From positions 1 to 64,000 of the forward strand of contig CBFHRX010000005.1 of the NCBI GenBank assembly GCA_965658355.1: a stretch of 64,000 bases of DNA. The letters are read 5' to 3'. A program made the position numbers and the translations under genes. This document shows, piece after piece, positions 1 to 8,609 of this stretch. Source of the stretch: UBA11891 sp965658355 (GTDB taxonomy: Bacteria > Bacteroidota > Bacteroidia > Flavobacteriales > Flavobacteriaceae). The stretch's first letter is position 1. The number at the start of each line of letters is the position of its first letter. The notes under the pieces were generated by a model. The model ran no database searches, was not told the DNA's origin, and worked only from the letters and a program-made list of their open reading frames with translations.

Positions 1-1
1 C

Positions 2-187
2 AAACAGTTTAACGTTAATGTAAGAATCCTTAAGAAGGGATTTAGTCATTCCGAAAAAGGGATTTTCACACTATTAGCAGTGCTGCCTTTTTCATTACTC
101 ACCATTCCTCTTTATGTATACTCTATAAAGAAGCGTCGGTCTTTGTTGCAAAGTGAAGCTAAGAAAAGGAGTCGCCTATCCGTTTAA
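2..187 (+). CDS. C-terminal end of a membrane protein (partial)
   Basis: Open frame from the left edge to TAA at 185-187, leaving 61 residues. A hydrophobic segment (TLLAVLPFSLLTIPLYVYSI) is followed by a basic tail rich in K and R, as in a protein ending with a transmembrane helix and a cytoplasmic positive tail. The start lies outside the window and the family cannot be recognised. The MarR promoter begins 2 nt after the stop. Confidence 0.6.
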   Translation, partial: KQFNVNVRILKKGFSHSEKGIFTLLAVLPFSLLTIPLYVYSIKKRRSLLQSEAKKRSRLSV

Positions 188-188
188 A

Positions 189-216
189 TTGTGTATGTAT
201 TGGGTACATAATTTTG
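189..216 (+). promoter_or_regulatory. Promoter of the MarR gene
   Basis: TTG at 189-191 and TAATTTTG at 209-216 match the Bacteroidota -33 (TTG) and -7 (TAnnTTTG) elements with 17 nt between them, inside the 17-23 nt range known for Flavobacterium. Transcription would start near 222, giving a leader of about 85 nt that contains the palindrome at 282-299. Confidence 0.5.
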
Positions 217-281
217 TTTTAAAGTGTTCTCCTATCGAAAACGATTTTAGATCTCTTTTTTTGCGGGATATATTTTGTAAT

Positions 282-299
282 TTTAAACTTTAGTTTAAA
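282..299. promoter_or_regulatory. Inverted repeat before marR start (candidate operator)
   Basis: TTTAAAC-TTTA-GTTTAAA: perfect 7-bp arms, 4-nt loop, ending 6 nt before the MarR ATG. MarR dimers bind palindromes of this size and often repress their own gene. Self-regulation is inferred. AT-rich chance palindromes are common in this genome, so confidence is moderate. Confidence 0.45.
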
Positions 300-305
300 G
301 TTCTT

Positions 306-788
306 ATGGAAACTATCAACAAGTATTCAAATATTATGATCAGCATTAGGAAGATTGTGCGTGCAATCAACCTAGAGTCAAAACGAATAGAAAAAGATTA
401 CGGTCTTAGTATCCCACAGTTACTCACATTAAAATATTTAGAGGAGGAGGTTGAGTATAAGAGCACTATGAAAGAAATTAAGGAGCATTTATCCCTTAAT
501 GCAAGCACTGTGTCTGGGATTATAGCGCGTCTCGAGTCTAAGGGATTGATCGCCCGATTGCCCAATCCTAATGATAAAAGAAGTACTCCTATTATCCTAA
601 CCTCTAATGGAAATAAGCTGATCAAGAAAACAGATGAATCTTTGCATGAGCGTGTCATGCGAAAATCCAATTCTCTAAAAGATGAAGAATATCAGCAAAT
701 AATAGATTCATTTAAAACTATTATACAGGTTTTTGATATCGATGATATCGACGCATCCCCTATTATTAGTGGTCAGACAGAGATATGA
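306..788 (+). CDS. MarR family transcriptional regulator
   Basis: 160 residues, normal for a MarR winged-helix repressor. The HTH lies at about residues 55-80 (MKEIKEHLSLNASTVSGIIA), followed by the wing with the family signature NDKRSTPIILTSNG, whose D-x-R is typical. N- and C-terminal helices would form the dimer interface. It stands 80 nt upstream of a SusC/SusD/BCCT operon on the same strand, and a palindrome abuts its own start. A role as local sensor of the imported compound is likely but inferred; the ligand is unknown. Confidence 0.85.
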   Translation: METINKYSNIMISIRKIVRAINLESKRIEKDYGLSIPQLLTLKYLEEEVEYKSTMKEIKEHLSLNASTVSGIIARLESKGLIARLPNPNDKRSTPIILTSNGNKLIKKTDESLHERVMRKSNSLKDEEYQQIIDSFKTIIQVFDIDDIDASPIISGQTEI

Positions 789-821
789 TTATTTTTTGAG
801 TTGCTAAAAAGGATGTAATAC

Positions 822-833
822 TTTCTATAGAAA
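822..833. promoter_or_regulatory. 12-bp palindrome upstream of susC -7 box
   Basis: TTTCTATAGAAA is a perfect 12-bp palindrome lying 10 nt upstream of the -7 box of the SusC gene, where a repressor or activator could act. Its sequence differs from the MarR-proximal palindrome, so the protein that would bind is not known. Confidence 0.3.
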
Positions 834-843
834 ACAATTTTTG

Positions 844-851
844 TACTTTTG
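844..851 (+). promoter_or_regulatory. -7 box of the susC/susD/BCCT operon
   Basis: TACTTTTG matches TAnnTTTG exactly and lies 17 nt upstream of the SusC ATG. No TTG is found at a normal -33 distance, which suggests an activator-dependent or weak promoter. Confidence 0.5.
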
Positions 852-868
852 TGGCTTAAATATCAATT

Positions 869-3800
869 ATGCAAAAGTACATACCGTTTATTGTATTCTT
901 TTTTGGTCTTAGCATGTATGCTCAAAATACTGAATTAAGTGGTGTTGTTGTAGACGAAAACAACATTCCACTTCCAGGGGCAACAGTTCAAATACAAGGC
1001 AGTCAAGAAGGGATTATTACTGACTTTAATGGGAATTTTCTGTTGGAAGTTTCTTCTGACACTACCATCGAAGTCTCTTTTATAGGATATGAAAAATATA
1101 TTCAAAAGGGTCCTTTTGACAGTTCCTTACAGATTCAATTAGTGCCTTCAAATGCCCTGGATGAAGTTGTGATAACAGCCCTGGGGATACGGCGTGCTGA
1201 AAAAGCCTTAGGCTACTCCGTTCAAGGGATTAAAGCAGGTGAAATCTCAAAGGTGAAAGCCACTAATGTAGTGAACTCTTTGGCTGGGAAAATTGCAGGG
1301 GTTAATATTACTGGCTCAGCAGCAGGACCTTCAGCTTCTTCCAATATAAACATCCGTGGGGCTTCCTCTTTAATGGGAAATAATCAGCCTTTATTTGTCG
1401 TGAACGGGATGCCGATTACAAATGACCTTTATTCTTTTGACGATGGTTTGAATGGATCTACTTCAATTGATTTTGGGAATGCAGCACAAATAGTTAATAC
1501 AGATGATATTGAAGCTATAAGTGTACTTAAAGGACCTGCAGCGTCCGCATTATACGGTTCAAGGGCTGCGAATGGAGTCATTCTTATTGAAACAAAAACA
1601 GGAGATTTTGTTAAAGAAGGTTTGGGGATCGAGATTAATTCGAGTATTCAAATTGCAAATCCTCTAAAATTACCAGATTACCAAAACCAATATGGCTCTG
1701 GTGGAGGAGGGAAATACAGTTATCTAAACGGTTCCACTTATATAGGCGCAAACGAAAATTATGATGCGTATGGTGAAAACTGGGGCCCTGAATTAAATGG
1801 CCAGTTAGTGAAACAATTTAATTCCAACGGGGAAGCGGTTCCTTTTACTTCCTCTCCCAATAACATAAGAGATTTTTATCAAACAGCTTTGACCCACAAT
1901 ACAAATGTGGCGGTGAATAGCTCTTCTGAAACCGGTCAGAGTCGTTTTTCTTATACGCACCTAGACAATCTTGGGTTAATTCCCAACACGGACCTGGATC
2001 GCAATACTTTCCAATCTAGCCTAGGTAAAAATTTATTGAATGATCGTCTAAAGATTCAATTCAATAATATGTTTGTGCGTTCAACCTCAAAAAATATTCC
2101 CAACTCGGGTTATGATGAATCTTCTTCTGTTATGTACGGTTGGTTGTGGTATCCCCGTCAAGTAGACATCAACGATTTACGCGACTATTGGCAACCCGGT
2201 AAGGAAGGGGTAGAGCAGCGCTATGCAGAAAACCTGTGGGTGAACAATCCATGGTTTATTGCCTATGAAAACACCAATGCTTTTCAAAGCAATCGGTTGC
2301 TTTCCAATCTTCAACTTTCCTATGAGGTAAATCAAAACCTAGGGATTCGTTTTCGATATGGAGTTGATTATGTAGACGAGCAGCGTCAATACAGACGAGC
2401 GCCTTCTACAAAAGCCGTTTTAAATGGGAGTTACCGCGAAGATGAAATTTCTTTTAGAGAGAGTAATGCCGAGCTAATTGTTGATTTTGATCCAAGCCCA
2501 GAAGTGGACAATCCATTAGATTTGAATGTAAAATTAGGAGGAAAACTAATGTCACAACGGGCTAATTTTGGTGTTGCCAACAATCCAGAATTGCAAATAT
2601 TTGGAGTAGGGCCCTCTGTGTACACCTTATCAAATTCACGTTCTGGTGTTTTAGTAGAGTCTCAAAAGACCAATGCAGAAATCGCCAGTGTCTTTGGTTT
2701 GATTACCCTTGATTATGAAAACTGGGCCTATTTAGATTTAACCTATAGAAATGATTGGACGAGTACCCTAGTCAATCCATTAGCAGGAATTGAGAATTCT
2801 AATTTTAGCTTTGGTTATCCATCTGCTTCGGCAAGTGTCATTTTGAGTGACGTACTAGACTTAAATGAAAAAGTTAATTTCTTAAAGCTTAGAGCTTCGT
2901 ATGCAGAAGTAGGGAATGGTGCCCCGGCTTATTCTTTTGGGAACACCTATACGCCACAAGCAGCCTATGGGAATGCACCCGTATTTACCGCAGGAAGTAC
3001 CATTTCAGATCCTACTCTAAGAAATGAACGAACAAGAGCAACTGAGTTTGGTGTTGATGTCCGTTTACTCGATAATAAGATAAACATTGACATGACGGTA
3101 TATCAAATGAATAGTTTTGATCAAATTATATCGTTGCCTGTAGCAAAATCAAGTGGCTATGATTTTACCTTGACCAATGGGGGTGAAATCAGCAACAAAG
3201 GAATTGAAGTAGCAGCACGCTTTAACTGGATAGAATCGGAAGATTTTTCATGGAATACCCAATTCAATTACGGTCGAAACAGAGCCTTTGTAGAATCGCT
3301 TCCTGAGGTGATTAAAAGTGGAAAGTACTCTATCATAGCAGATGTTTTTCCTGGAGATGAAGGGGGATCTGACTTAGAGCTTGTAGCAGAAGAAGGAAAA
3401 CTATTGGGCCAATTATACGGCTTAGGTTTTCAGCGCGGGCCTGACGGGCAAATCATCCACGAAAATGGATTGCCCTTGCACACAACAGATAAAGTCTCTG
3501 CGGGGACCTACCAACCCGATTTTCGTTTGGGGGTTCTCAATACACTGCGTTATAAAAACATCAATTTATCATTCTTGTTTGACGGTCAAGTAGGAGGGAA
3601 AATCTATTCTCGTTCACATGCATTGTACGCTACTGCAGGGACCATTACGAACAATGACGACCCGAACTTACCACTTTCTACTCTTGAAGGAAGAACCTTG
3701 TACAATGTTGCGTATGACGCTGCTGGAAATCCGGAGTATTCATTAGAACAACAAGGAGGGGTAGTAGCACCCGGCCTTATGTACAATGAAAATGGAGACT

Positions 3801-4159
3801 TAGTTGACAATACAGTAGCTGTTCCAGCAGGTGGTGCCGCCTATACTGGGTACTTCTATAATTATTATGGAAATGGATTTAACCGCGATAATATTGAAGC
3901 TGCAACCTATGATGCTACTTATTTTAAATTAAGAGAACTAAGTGTTAGCTATTCGTTTGAAAATGAATTTATCAATCAATTGGGACTGCAATCGGCTGTC
4001 GTCTCTGTAGTGGGAAGAAACTTATTGTTGTTTAGTAAAGTCCCAACCATCGATCCAGAAACCTTCTCTATCAGAAACGGTTTGTTTGTCAACGGTTTTG
4101 AAAGTACTTCGATCCCGACGATGAGAAGTTTTGGATTGAATCTTAACCTAATTTTTTAA
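869..4159 (+). CDS. SusC/RagA-type TonB-dependent outer membrane receptor
   Basis: 1096 residues, usual for SusC. Signal peptide (MQKYIPFIVFFFGLSMYAQ), then a carboxypeptidase-D-regulatory-like domain at about 22-95 (LSGVVVDENNIPLPGATVQI), then the plug starting around residue 98 (ALDEVVITALGIRR, the SusC/RagA boundary motif) with GAASSLMG and LKGPAASALYGSRAANGVI, and finally a long beta-barrel ending in FGLNLNLIF with a terminal aromatic residue. It forms the outer membrane pore capped by the SusD lipoprotein encoded 10 nt downstream. The BCCT gene that follows suggests a small quaternary amine rather than a glycan as cargo, which is inference. No glycoside hydrolase or sulfatase is nearby. 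Confidence 0.93.
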   Translation: MQKYIPFIVFFFGLSMYAQNTELSGVVVDENNIPLPGATVQIQGSQEGIITDFNGNFLLEVSSDTTIEVSFIGYEKYIQKGPFDSSLQIQLVPSNALDEVVITALGIRRAEKALGYSVQGIKAGEISKVKATNVVNSLAGKIAGVNITGSAAGPSASSNINIRGASSLMGNNQPLFVVNGMPITNDLYSFDDGLNGSTSIDFGNAAQIVNTDDIEAISVLKGPAASALYGSRAANGVILIETKTGDFVKEGLGIEINSSIQIANPLKLPDYQNQYGSGGGGKYSYLNGSTYIGANENYDAYGENWGPELNGQLVKQFNSNGEAVPFTSSPNNIRDFYQTALTHNTNVAVNSSSETGQSRFSYTHLDNLGLIPNTDLDRNTFQSSLGKNLLNDRLKIQFNNMFVRSTSKNIPNSGYDESSSVMYGWLWYPRQVDINDLRDYWQPGKEGVEQRYAENLWVNNPWFIAYENTNAFQSNRLLSNLQLSYEVNQNLGIRFRYGVDYVDEQRQYRRAPSTKAVLNGSYREDEISFRESNAELIVDFDPSPEVDNPLDLNVKLGGKLMSQRANFGVANNPELQIFGVGPSVYTLSNSRSGVLVESQKTNAEIASVFGLITLDYENWAYLDLTYRNDWTSTLVNPLAGIENSNFSFGYPSASASVILSDVLDLNEKVNFLKLRASYAEVGNGAPAYSFGNTYTPQAAYGNAPVFTAGSTISDPTLRNERTRATEFGVDVRLLDNKINIDMTVYQMNSFDQIISLPVAKSSGYDFTLTNGGEISNKGIEVAARFNWIESEDFSWNTQFNYGRNRAFVESLPEVIKSGKYSIIADVFPGDEGGSDLELVAEEGKLLGQLYGLGFQRGPDGQIIHENGLPLHTTDKVSAGTYQPDFRLGVLNTLRYKNINLSFLFDGQVGGKIYSRSHALYATAGTITNNDDPNLPLSTLEGRTLYNVAYDAAGNPEYSLEQQGGVVAPGLMYNENGDLVDNTVAVPAGGAAYTGYFYNYYGNGFNRDNIEAATYDATYFKLRELSVSYSFENEFINQLGLQSAVVSVVGRNLLLFSKVPTIDPETFSIRNGLFVNGFESTSIPTMRSFGLNLNLIF

Positions 4160-4169
4160 TCACATTATC

Positions 4170-5633
4170 ATGAAAAATATAAAACACTTTCTATATGCAA
4201 TCATTCTATTGGCAACAGTAGGGTGTAGTGATTTTGAAGAATTGAATTTAAATCCGAATGAGCCCACTACGGTCTCTTCAGGAGTTTTGTTTACTTCTGC
4301 GATAAGAACTAGCTTAAAAACGACCTCCAACGAGGCGTTTTTACTATCGAACAATGCCGCTCAACTAACCGCAAAAACCCTTCGTGCTGAAGTTGACTTT
4401 TATGGGTGGAATGCATTTCCAACTGTATGGGAAGGGCTCTATGAAAGTTTGACTGATATTAACAATGCCATTGAAATTGCTCAAGCAAGTGAGAATGAAA
4501 AGATGGAAGGCGCATTACTGGTTATGCAGGCTTGGATTTTTTCTGAATTGACAAATGCGTACGGAGATATCCCTTATACTGAAGCCATAGATGGCTTAAC
4601 AGCAAATTTCACTCCGGCATATGACACCCAAGAGTCGATTTATACGGACCTTCTTTTAAAGCTCTCCCAAGCCACCACAAAGTTAAATGCGAGTGGCAGT
4701 ATAGAAGGTGATATACTCTATCAAGGAGAGGCTTCTTTGTGGATAAAGTTTGCCAATTCTTTGCAATTGCGTTTGTTGATGTATGCTTCCGCGAAAACAA
4801 ATGTGGCCACCCAGTTTGCTCAAATTGTGTCGCAGGGACAAATTTTTTCGACTAATGAAGAGCAAGCTACTCTTGACTTTTTATCGAGCTTTCCAAATCA
4901 ATTTCCGACCTTGCCATTAAAGCAAGGGGATTTTGATGCCGTGGCAATTTCTGTCTCTGCTGTAAATGCTTTAGAGGAAAATAATGATCCTCGATTGAGT
5001 CGGTATGCGCGTCCTGATAATTTAGACTTTGACAACCCCACCTTTACAGGAGTTTCAAACGGTGTAGGGGGGCAAACAGGATCGCGATTGGGATTGGCCT
5101 ACTTTGATTACCCCGGTCAGATTACTGCTGCAGAAAAAGGATTGTCCTATGCAGAAGGGATTTTAATGACCTATGCAGAAGTTGAATTTCTTTTGGCTGA
5201 AGCAGCTGCCAAAGGCTGGATAAATACGAGTGTTGAAACCCACTATAAGAAAGGAATTGAAGCGTCTCACCAGTATTATGAGGTAGCGTACGCCCCTAGT
5301 GGATGGATTAACTTTGAAGACTTCTATGAAAATTCAGGAGTCGCTTACAGCACTTCAATGGATATCTGGAAGCAAAAGTGGTTAAGCATGTATTTTACCG
5401 CTTTGGACCCCTACTTTGAAGTAAGACGCTGGTATAGCGAAGTGAATGGTTTTGAAGGACTTCCTTTCTTAAACAAACCTATCGGAAACAATTCAAACAA
5501 TTATGAATTGCCCTTGCGTTTTCTTTATCCCGGTCAAGAACAGAGTTTAAATGCAGAAAATTATAATGAGGCAAATAGTCGATACAATGCATCTAAATTG
5601 ATCAACGGTAAGATGTGGATCGTTAGCGACTAA
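4170..5633 (+). CDS. SusD/RagB-like outer membrane lipoprotein
   Basis: 487 residues. Lipoprotein signal with lipobox ATVGC (Cys19) followed by acidic residues SDFEE, the surface-export signal of Bacteroidota lipoproteins. The body fits the SusD-like group 2 family: LNLNPNEPT near the N terminus, TPR-like helices and a C-terminal KQKWLSMYFTALDPYFEVRR segment. SusD binds substrate outside and hands it to SusC. It starts 10 nt after susC and ends 5 nt before the BCCT gene, so the three are one operon. Confidence 0.92.
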   Translation: MKNIKHFLYAIILLATVGCSDFEELNLNPNEPTTVSSGVLFTSAIRTSLKTTSNEAFLLSNNAAQLTAKTLRAEVDFYGWNAFPTVWEGLYESLTDINNAIEIAQASENEKMEGALLVMQAWIFSELTNAYGDIPYTEAIDGLTANFTPAYDTQESIYTDLLLKLSQATTKLNASGSIEGDILYQGEASLWIKFANSLQLRLLMYASAKTNVATQFAQIVSQGQIFSTNEEQATLDFLSSFPNQFPTLPLKQGDFDAVAISVSAVNALEENNDPRLSRYARPDNLDFDNPTFTGVSNGVGGQTGSRLGLAYFDYPGQITAAEKGLSYAEGILMTYAEVEFLLAEAAAKGWINTSVETHYKKGIEASHQYYEVAYAPSGWINFEDFYENSGVAYSTSMDIWKQKWLSMYFTALDPYFEVRRWYSEVNGFEGLPFLNKPIGNNSNNYELPLRFLYPGQEQSLNAENYNEANSRYNASKLINGKMWIVSD

Positions 5634-5638
5634 CCTAT

Positions 5639-7144
5639 ATGAAGAAATATTTTGATGTTCACCCCCAGGTTTTTTACCCTTCCATTGTTTTAATAATAGG
5701 GTTTATACTATTGTCAATTTTTGGTGGAGCTCCGGTTCGCTTATTCTTCTCTGAAGCCTCTCAAGCGATTACCCAATCTACTGGCTGGCTCTTTATCCTA
5801 GGGGTTAATTTCTTTATTATCTTTTGCCTATGGCTGGCCTTTGGACAATATGGAAAAATGCGAATAGGGGGAGAAGGGGCCAAAACAGAATTTAGTTTGT
5901 TTTCTTGGTTTTCCATGCTTTTTTCTGCTGGAATGGGTATTGGCTTGTTGTATTTTGGGGTATCAGAACCCATACAGCACTTTTTAAAGCCCCCAATACC
6001 ACAAGAAAGCACCGCAGATTTAGCGATCCAGGCGTTAGACTTTACATTTTTACATTATGGATTACATGCCTGGTCGATTTACTGTATAGTAGGGCTTTCT
6101 CTCGCTTATTTTACGTTTAACCGCGGTTTGCCTTTTTCTTTGCGATCTATATTTTTTCCTATTATAGGCGATAAAATAAAAGGTTTGTATGGTAATATCA
6201 TCGATATTATCGCAGTGGTTGCCACCTTATTTGGCTTGGCCACTTCCTTGGGGTTTGGAGCGAAACAAATTGCCACAGGTCTTCAATTTCTTTTTGGGGT
6301 TGATTCAGGTGTCAATACTCAGATCGTGGTTATTTTGGTCATCACCATGATTGCGACCGTTTCTGTAGTCACGGGATTAAAGAAAGGGGTTCGCTTTTTG
6401 AGCCGCTTGAATATGATATTGGCATTGGTTTTTTTACTTTTTGTTTTATTCTTGACAGATACCTTGCAGGTGATCGGAATATTCATTGAAAGTACAGGGA
6501 TGTACTTCCAGCGCTTTATAGAGATAGGTACTTGGTCTTCTTCTTTTGTCGATTCGACTTGGCAAAACAACTGGACTATTTTTTATTATGCTTGGTGGGT
6601 TGCTTGGGCTCCTTTTGTAGGTATGTTTATTGCGCGGATTTCGAAAGGGCGAACATTTAAAGAATTTGTTTTAGGGGTTTTATTCGTTCCAACCTTGATG
6701 ACTTTTTTTTGGATTAGTGTCTTTGGCGGGTCCGGATTATTGTTAGAAGTAGAGACCCCGGGAATTTTATCCACTCCTGTTTTAAAGGATGCGTCGACTT
6801 CTTTGTTTGTTTTCTTAAAGGCTTTTCCTTTATATGCAGTCACGAGTATGATCGGTATTTTTATGGTCTCTGTCTTTTTTGTGACCTCCTCCGATAGTGG
6901 CTCTTTGGTCATTGATAGTATTACTTCTGGAGGGAAATTAAATGCTCCAGTAGGGCAGCGTATTTTTTGGGCCTTGATAGAAGGCTTTGTGGCTATTGCA
7001 CTTTTATTAGGGGGCGGCTTAGCCGCTATGCAAACGGCTTCTGTTAGTACAGGTATTCTTTTCTTGCTGATCCTATTTACTATTTGTTATTCCCTAATTA
7101 TTGATTTAAAAAAGGGGCTAGCGGCTCCCAAAAAAGAATCTTAG
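5639..7144 (+). CDS. BCCT family betaine/choline/carnitine transporter
   Basis: 501 residues with about 12 transmembrane helices. Family landmarks seen: GMGIGLLYFGVSEP at 98-111 (the glycine-rich TM3 stretch), HYGLHAWSIY at 139-148, and the BCCT signature NWTIFYYAWWVAWAPFVG at 311-328, whose W319, W320 and W323 correspond to the tryptophan box that binds trimethylammonium groups. GMGIG without a CaiT-type substitution favours Na+-coupled uptake over exchange. The long charged tails of osmosensing BetP are absent, so a nutritional role is more likely than osmoregulation. It starts 5 nt after susD. A BCCT gene as third partner of a SusC/SusD pair is unusual. Confidence 0.93.
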   Translation: MKKYFDVHPQVFYPSIVLIIGFILLSIFGGAPVRLFFSEASQAITQSTGWLFILGVNFFIIFCLWLAFGQYGKMRIGGEGAKTEFSLFSWFSMLFSAGMGIGLLYFGVSEPIQHFLKPPIPQESTADLAIQALDFTFLHYGLHAWSIYCIVGLSLAYFTFNRGLPFSLRSIFFPIIGDKIKGLYGNIIDIIAVVATLFGLATSLGFGAKQIATGLQFLFGVDSGVNTQIVVILVITMIATVSVVTGLKKGVRFLSRLNMILALVFLLFVLFLTDTLQVIGIFIESTGMYFQRFIEIGTWSSSFVDSTWQNNWTIFYYAWWVAWAPFVGMFIARISKGRTFKEFVLGVLFVPTLMTFFWISVFGGSGLLLEVETPGILSTPVLKDASTSLFVFLKAFPLYAVTSMIGIFMVSVFFVTSSDSGSLVIDSITSGGKLNAPVGQRIFWALIEGFVAIALLLGGGLAAMQTASVSTGILFLLILFTICYSLIIDLKKGLAAPKKES

Positions 7145-7287
7145 TAAGCCTTTATAGAAGTATTGGCTGTCTGCATTTAACGGCATACTCTACACAAGAT
7201 TGATTGGTGAAAACAATAAATACCCATTAGAAGAAAGACAGACATACTAAGTTTTTGTAATTTATGGGTTCGTATAAATCAATAAGT

Positions 7288-7734
7288 ATGAAAAAACTCA
7301 GTTTCCTTTTACTGTGGATTCCCCTTCTTTCCTTTGGCCAGAATATGGAATACCACAATAGTGAGTCGCATAAAAAAGCAGGCTTGCCTTTCTCTGAAGC
7401 AGCCATTGTAAATGGTGTCATTTATTTATCGGGACAAATAGGAGAGGTTGATGAAGTAGTCGTTAAAGGAGGTATAGGTCCTGAAACGAAACAAGCTCTT
7501 GCCAATATCGAAAGTGTCCTAGTCGATATGGGACATTCAAAAGCGGATGTGTTTAAGTGCACTTGTATGCTTTCCAACATGGAGGATTGGCAGGAAATGT
7601 CAAAGGCATATGTTGAATTTTTTGACAGAGAAACACTACCTGCAAGAAGTGCTTTTGCCGGGAGTGGTTTAGCGCTAGGAGCTAAAGTAGAAATTGAATG
7701 TATGGCTGTTTACAGAGGGGCTCATTCCAACTAG
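7288..7734 (+). CDS. Exported RidA/YjgF family protein
   Basis: 148 residues from ATG 7288. An ATG at 7264 is in frame, but the later one places the signal peptide (MKKLSFLLLWIPLLSFGQ) at the N terminus and keeps a promoter-like TAAGTTTTTG at 7248-7257 outside the gene. The mature part is a full RidA domain; the substrate-binding arginine is present (LPARSAF, R120) with a glutamate 15 residues later (E135), the same spacing as R105 and E120 of E. coli RidA. RidA trimers hydrolyse reactive enamines and imines in the cytosol; the signal peptide puts this one in the periplasm. It is 120 nt after the BCCT gene and probably has its own promoter. Confidence 0.85.
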   Translation: MKKLSFLLLWIPLLSFGQNMEYHNSESHKKAGLPFSEAAIVNGVIYLSGQIGEVDEVVVKGGIGPETKQALANIESVLVDMGHSKADVFKCTCMLSNMEDWQEMSKAYVEFFDRETLPARSAFAGSGLALGAKVEIECMAVYRGAHSN

Positions 7735-7773
7735 CAGGCTTTTGTATTTTTTCTTTTCTGAATTCAATGCCCT

Positions 7774-7785
7774 ACAAACGTTTGT
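7774..7785. promoter_or_regulatory. 12-bp palindrome before gene 7792
   Basis: ACAAACGTTTGT is a perfect 12-bp palindrome ending 6 nt before the ATG at 7792. It could be an operator or the foot of a short mRNA hairpin over the ribosome site. The binding protein is unknown. Confidence 0.3.
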
Positions 7786-7791
7786 CTAACT

Positions 7792-8223
7792 ATGCGTAAA
7801 AGAGGTCCTTTACTAAAGAATAAGCCAAGTCCGATAGCGTCTTTGTCTAAGTTTATTCTTTTTTTGTTGGTTTCAGTTTTGATGCTTCCCTTTACTTTTT
7901 TAGGAGGCCGATACGTGAATGCAAAAAGAAATTCTAACTATTTTGAGCGCTTACTTACTGAAATACCAAAAGGGGATTTTTCGCTCCTATCGACATTCAG
8001 TTTAGATACTTTATACATATGGGGACTTCTGTTTACTACACTTCTAATAGGAGGATATCTAGTGTATTTAAATGGTGTAACCATGATTGCAAAAAGGCTT
8101 GAAAATAAAAGTGTATTGGTAAAAATAATTTTAGCATTCTTCTTTTTGCTGACCTATTTTGTTGCCTACAGTATACTAGAGCCAGACTATCTTATTGCCA
8201 TCATTAAACGCTTTCTGAATTGA
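7792..8223 (+). CDS. Small membrane protein of unknown function
   Basis: 143 residues with three hydrophobic segments: about 20-43 (SKFILFLLVSVLMLPFTFLG), 77-97 (LYIWGLLFTTLLIGGYLVYL) and 112-132 (ILAFFFLLTYFVAYSIL). The N terminus is basic (MRKRGPLLKNKP). No known motif is recognised. It lies alone between the RidA gene and the leader-bearing array, with a 12-bp palindrome just before its start. Confidence 0.6.
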   Translation: MRKRGPLLKNKPSPIASLSKFILFLLVSVLMLPFTFLGGRYVNAKRNSNYFERLLTEIPKGDFSLLSTFSLDTLYIWGLLFTTLLIGGYLVYLNGVTMIAKRLENKSVLVKIILAFFFLLTYFVAYSILEPDYLIAIIKRFLN

Positions 8224-8360
8224 TTTTTTCCATGCTTTAAAACCTGCGTTTTCTTTAACAGGACATGTGTGAGTGTCTATTAACGTTCACCTGAGCGAGA
8301 AGAGTTATCGATTGGATACTTTTTTTGAATTCAAGAACTCTTTGTATATTAAACATTATA

Positions 8361-8378
8361 AACCATAAACCAATTAAA
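8361..8378 (+). repeat. Leader element copy 1 (before DUF1059 gene)
   Basis: AACCATAAACCAATTAAA lies directly before the ATG at 8379. It is the consensus form of an element found five times in 2.9 kb, always with its first A exactly 18 nt before the start codon. It carries no Shine-Dalgarno sequence and is probably a transcribed leader that sets initiation. Confidence 0.7.
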
Positions 8379-8546
8379 ATGAAACAAGTAAAATGTGCTG
8401 ATTTAGGAAACGACTGCGATTTTGTAGCAAAAGGCAATCTTGACGAAGTCATGGCTCAGGTAGCAGACCATGCAACAGGAGTCCACAAAATGACGATTAC
8501 AGATGAAGTTATTAAAGCAGTAAAATCTGTCATGACTGAAGTGTAG
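8379..8546 (+). CDS. DUF1059-type small metal-binding-like protein
   Basis: 55 residues from ATG 8379, chosen because the shared leader element abuts it; upstream in-frame codons fall inside the leader. The sequence (MKQVKCADLG...) fits DUF1059. C6, C13, H31 and H36 form a plausible metal site (C-x6-C, H-x4-H). It has no signal peptide, so unlike its neighbours it should be cytosolic. It is the first of five consecutive genes with the same leader. Function unknown. Confidence 0.75.
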   Translation: MKQVKCADLGNDCDFVAKGNLDEVMAQVADHATGVHKMTITDEVIKAVKSVMTEV

Positions 8547-8591
8547 CTTTCAGTTCTGTGAAAAGCTTTCCAATTACATTAAATTATCAAA

Positions 8592-8609
8592 AACCATAAA
8601 CCAATAAAT
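8592..8609 (+). repeat. Leader element copy 2
   Basis: AACCATAAACCAATAAAT abuts the ATG at 8610. It is identical to copy 1 over the first 14 bases, with the same 18-nt distance to the start codon. Confidence 0.7.
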
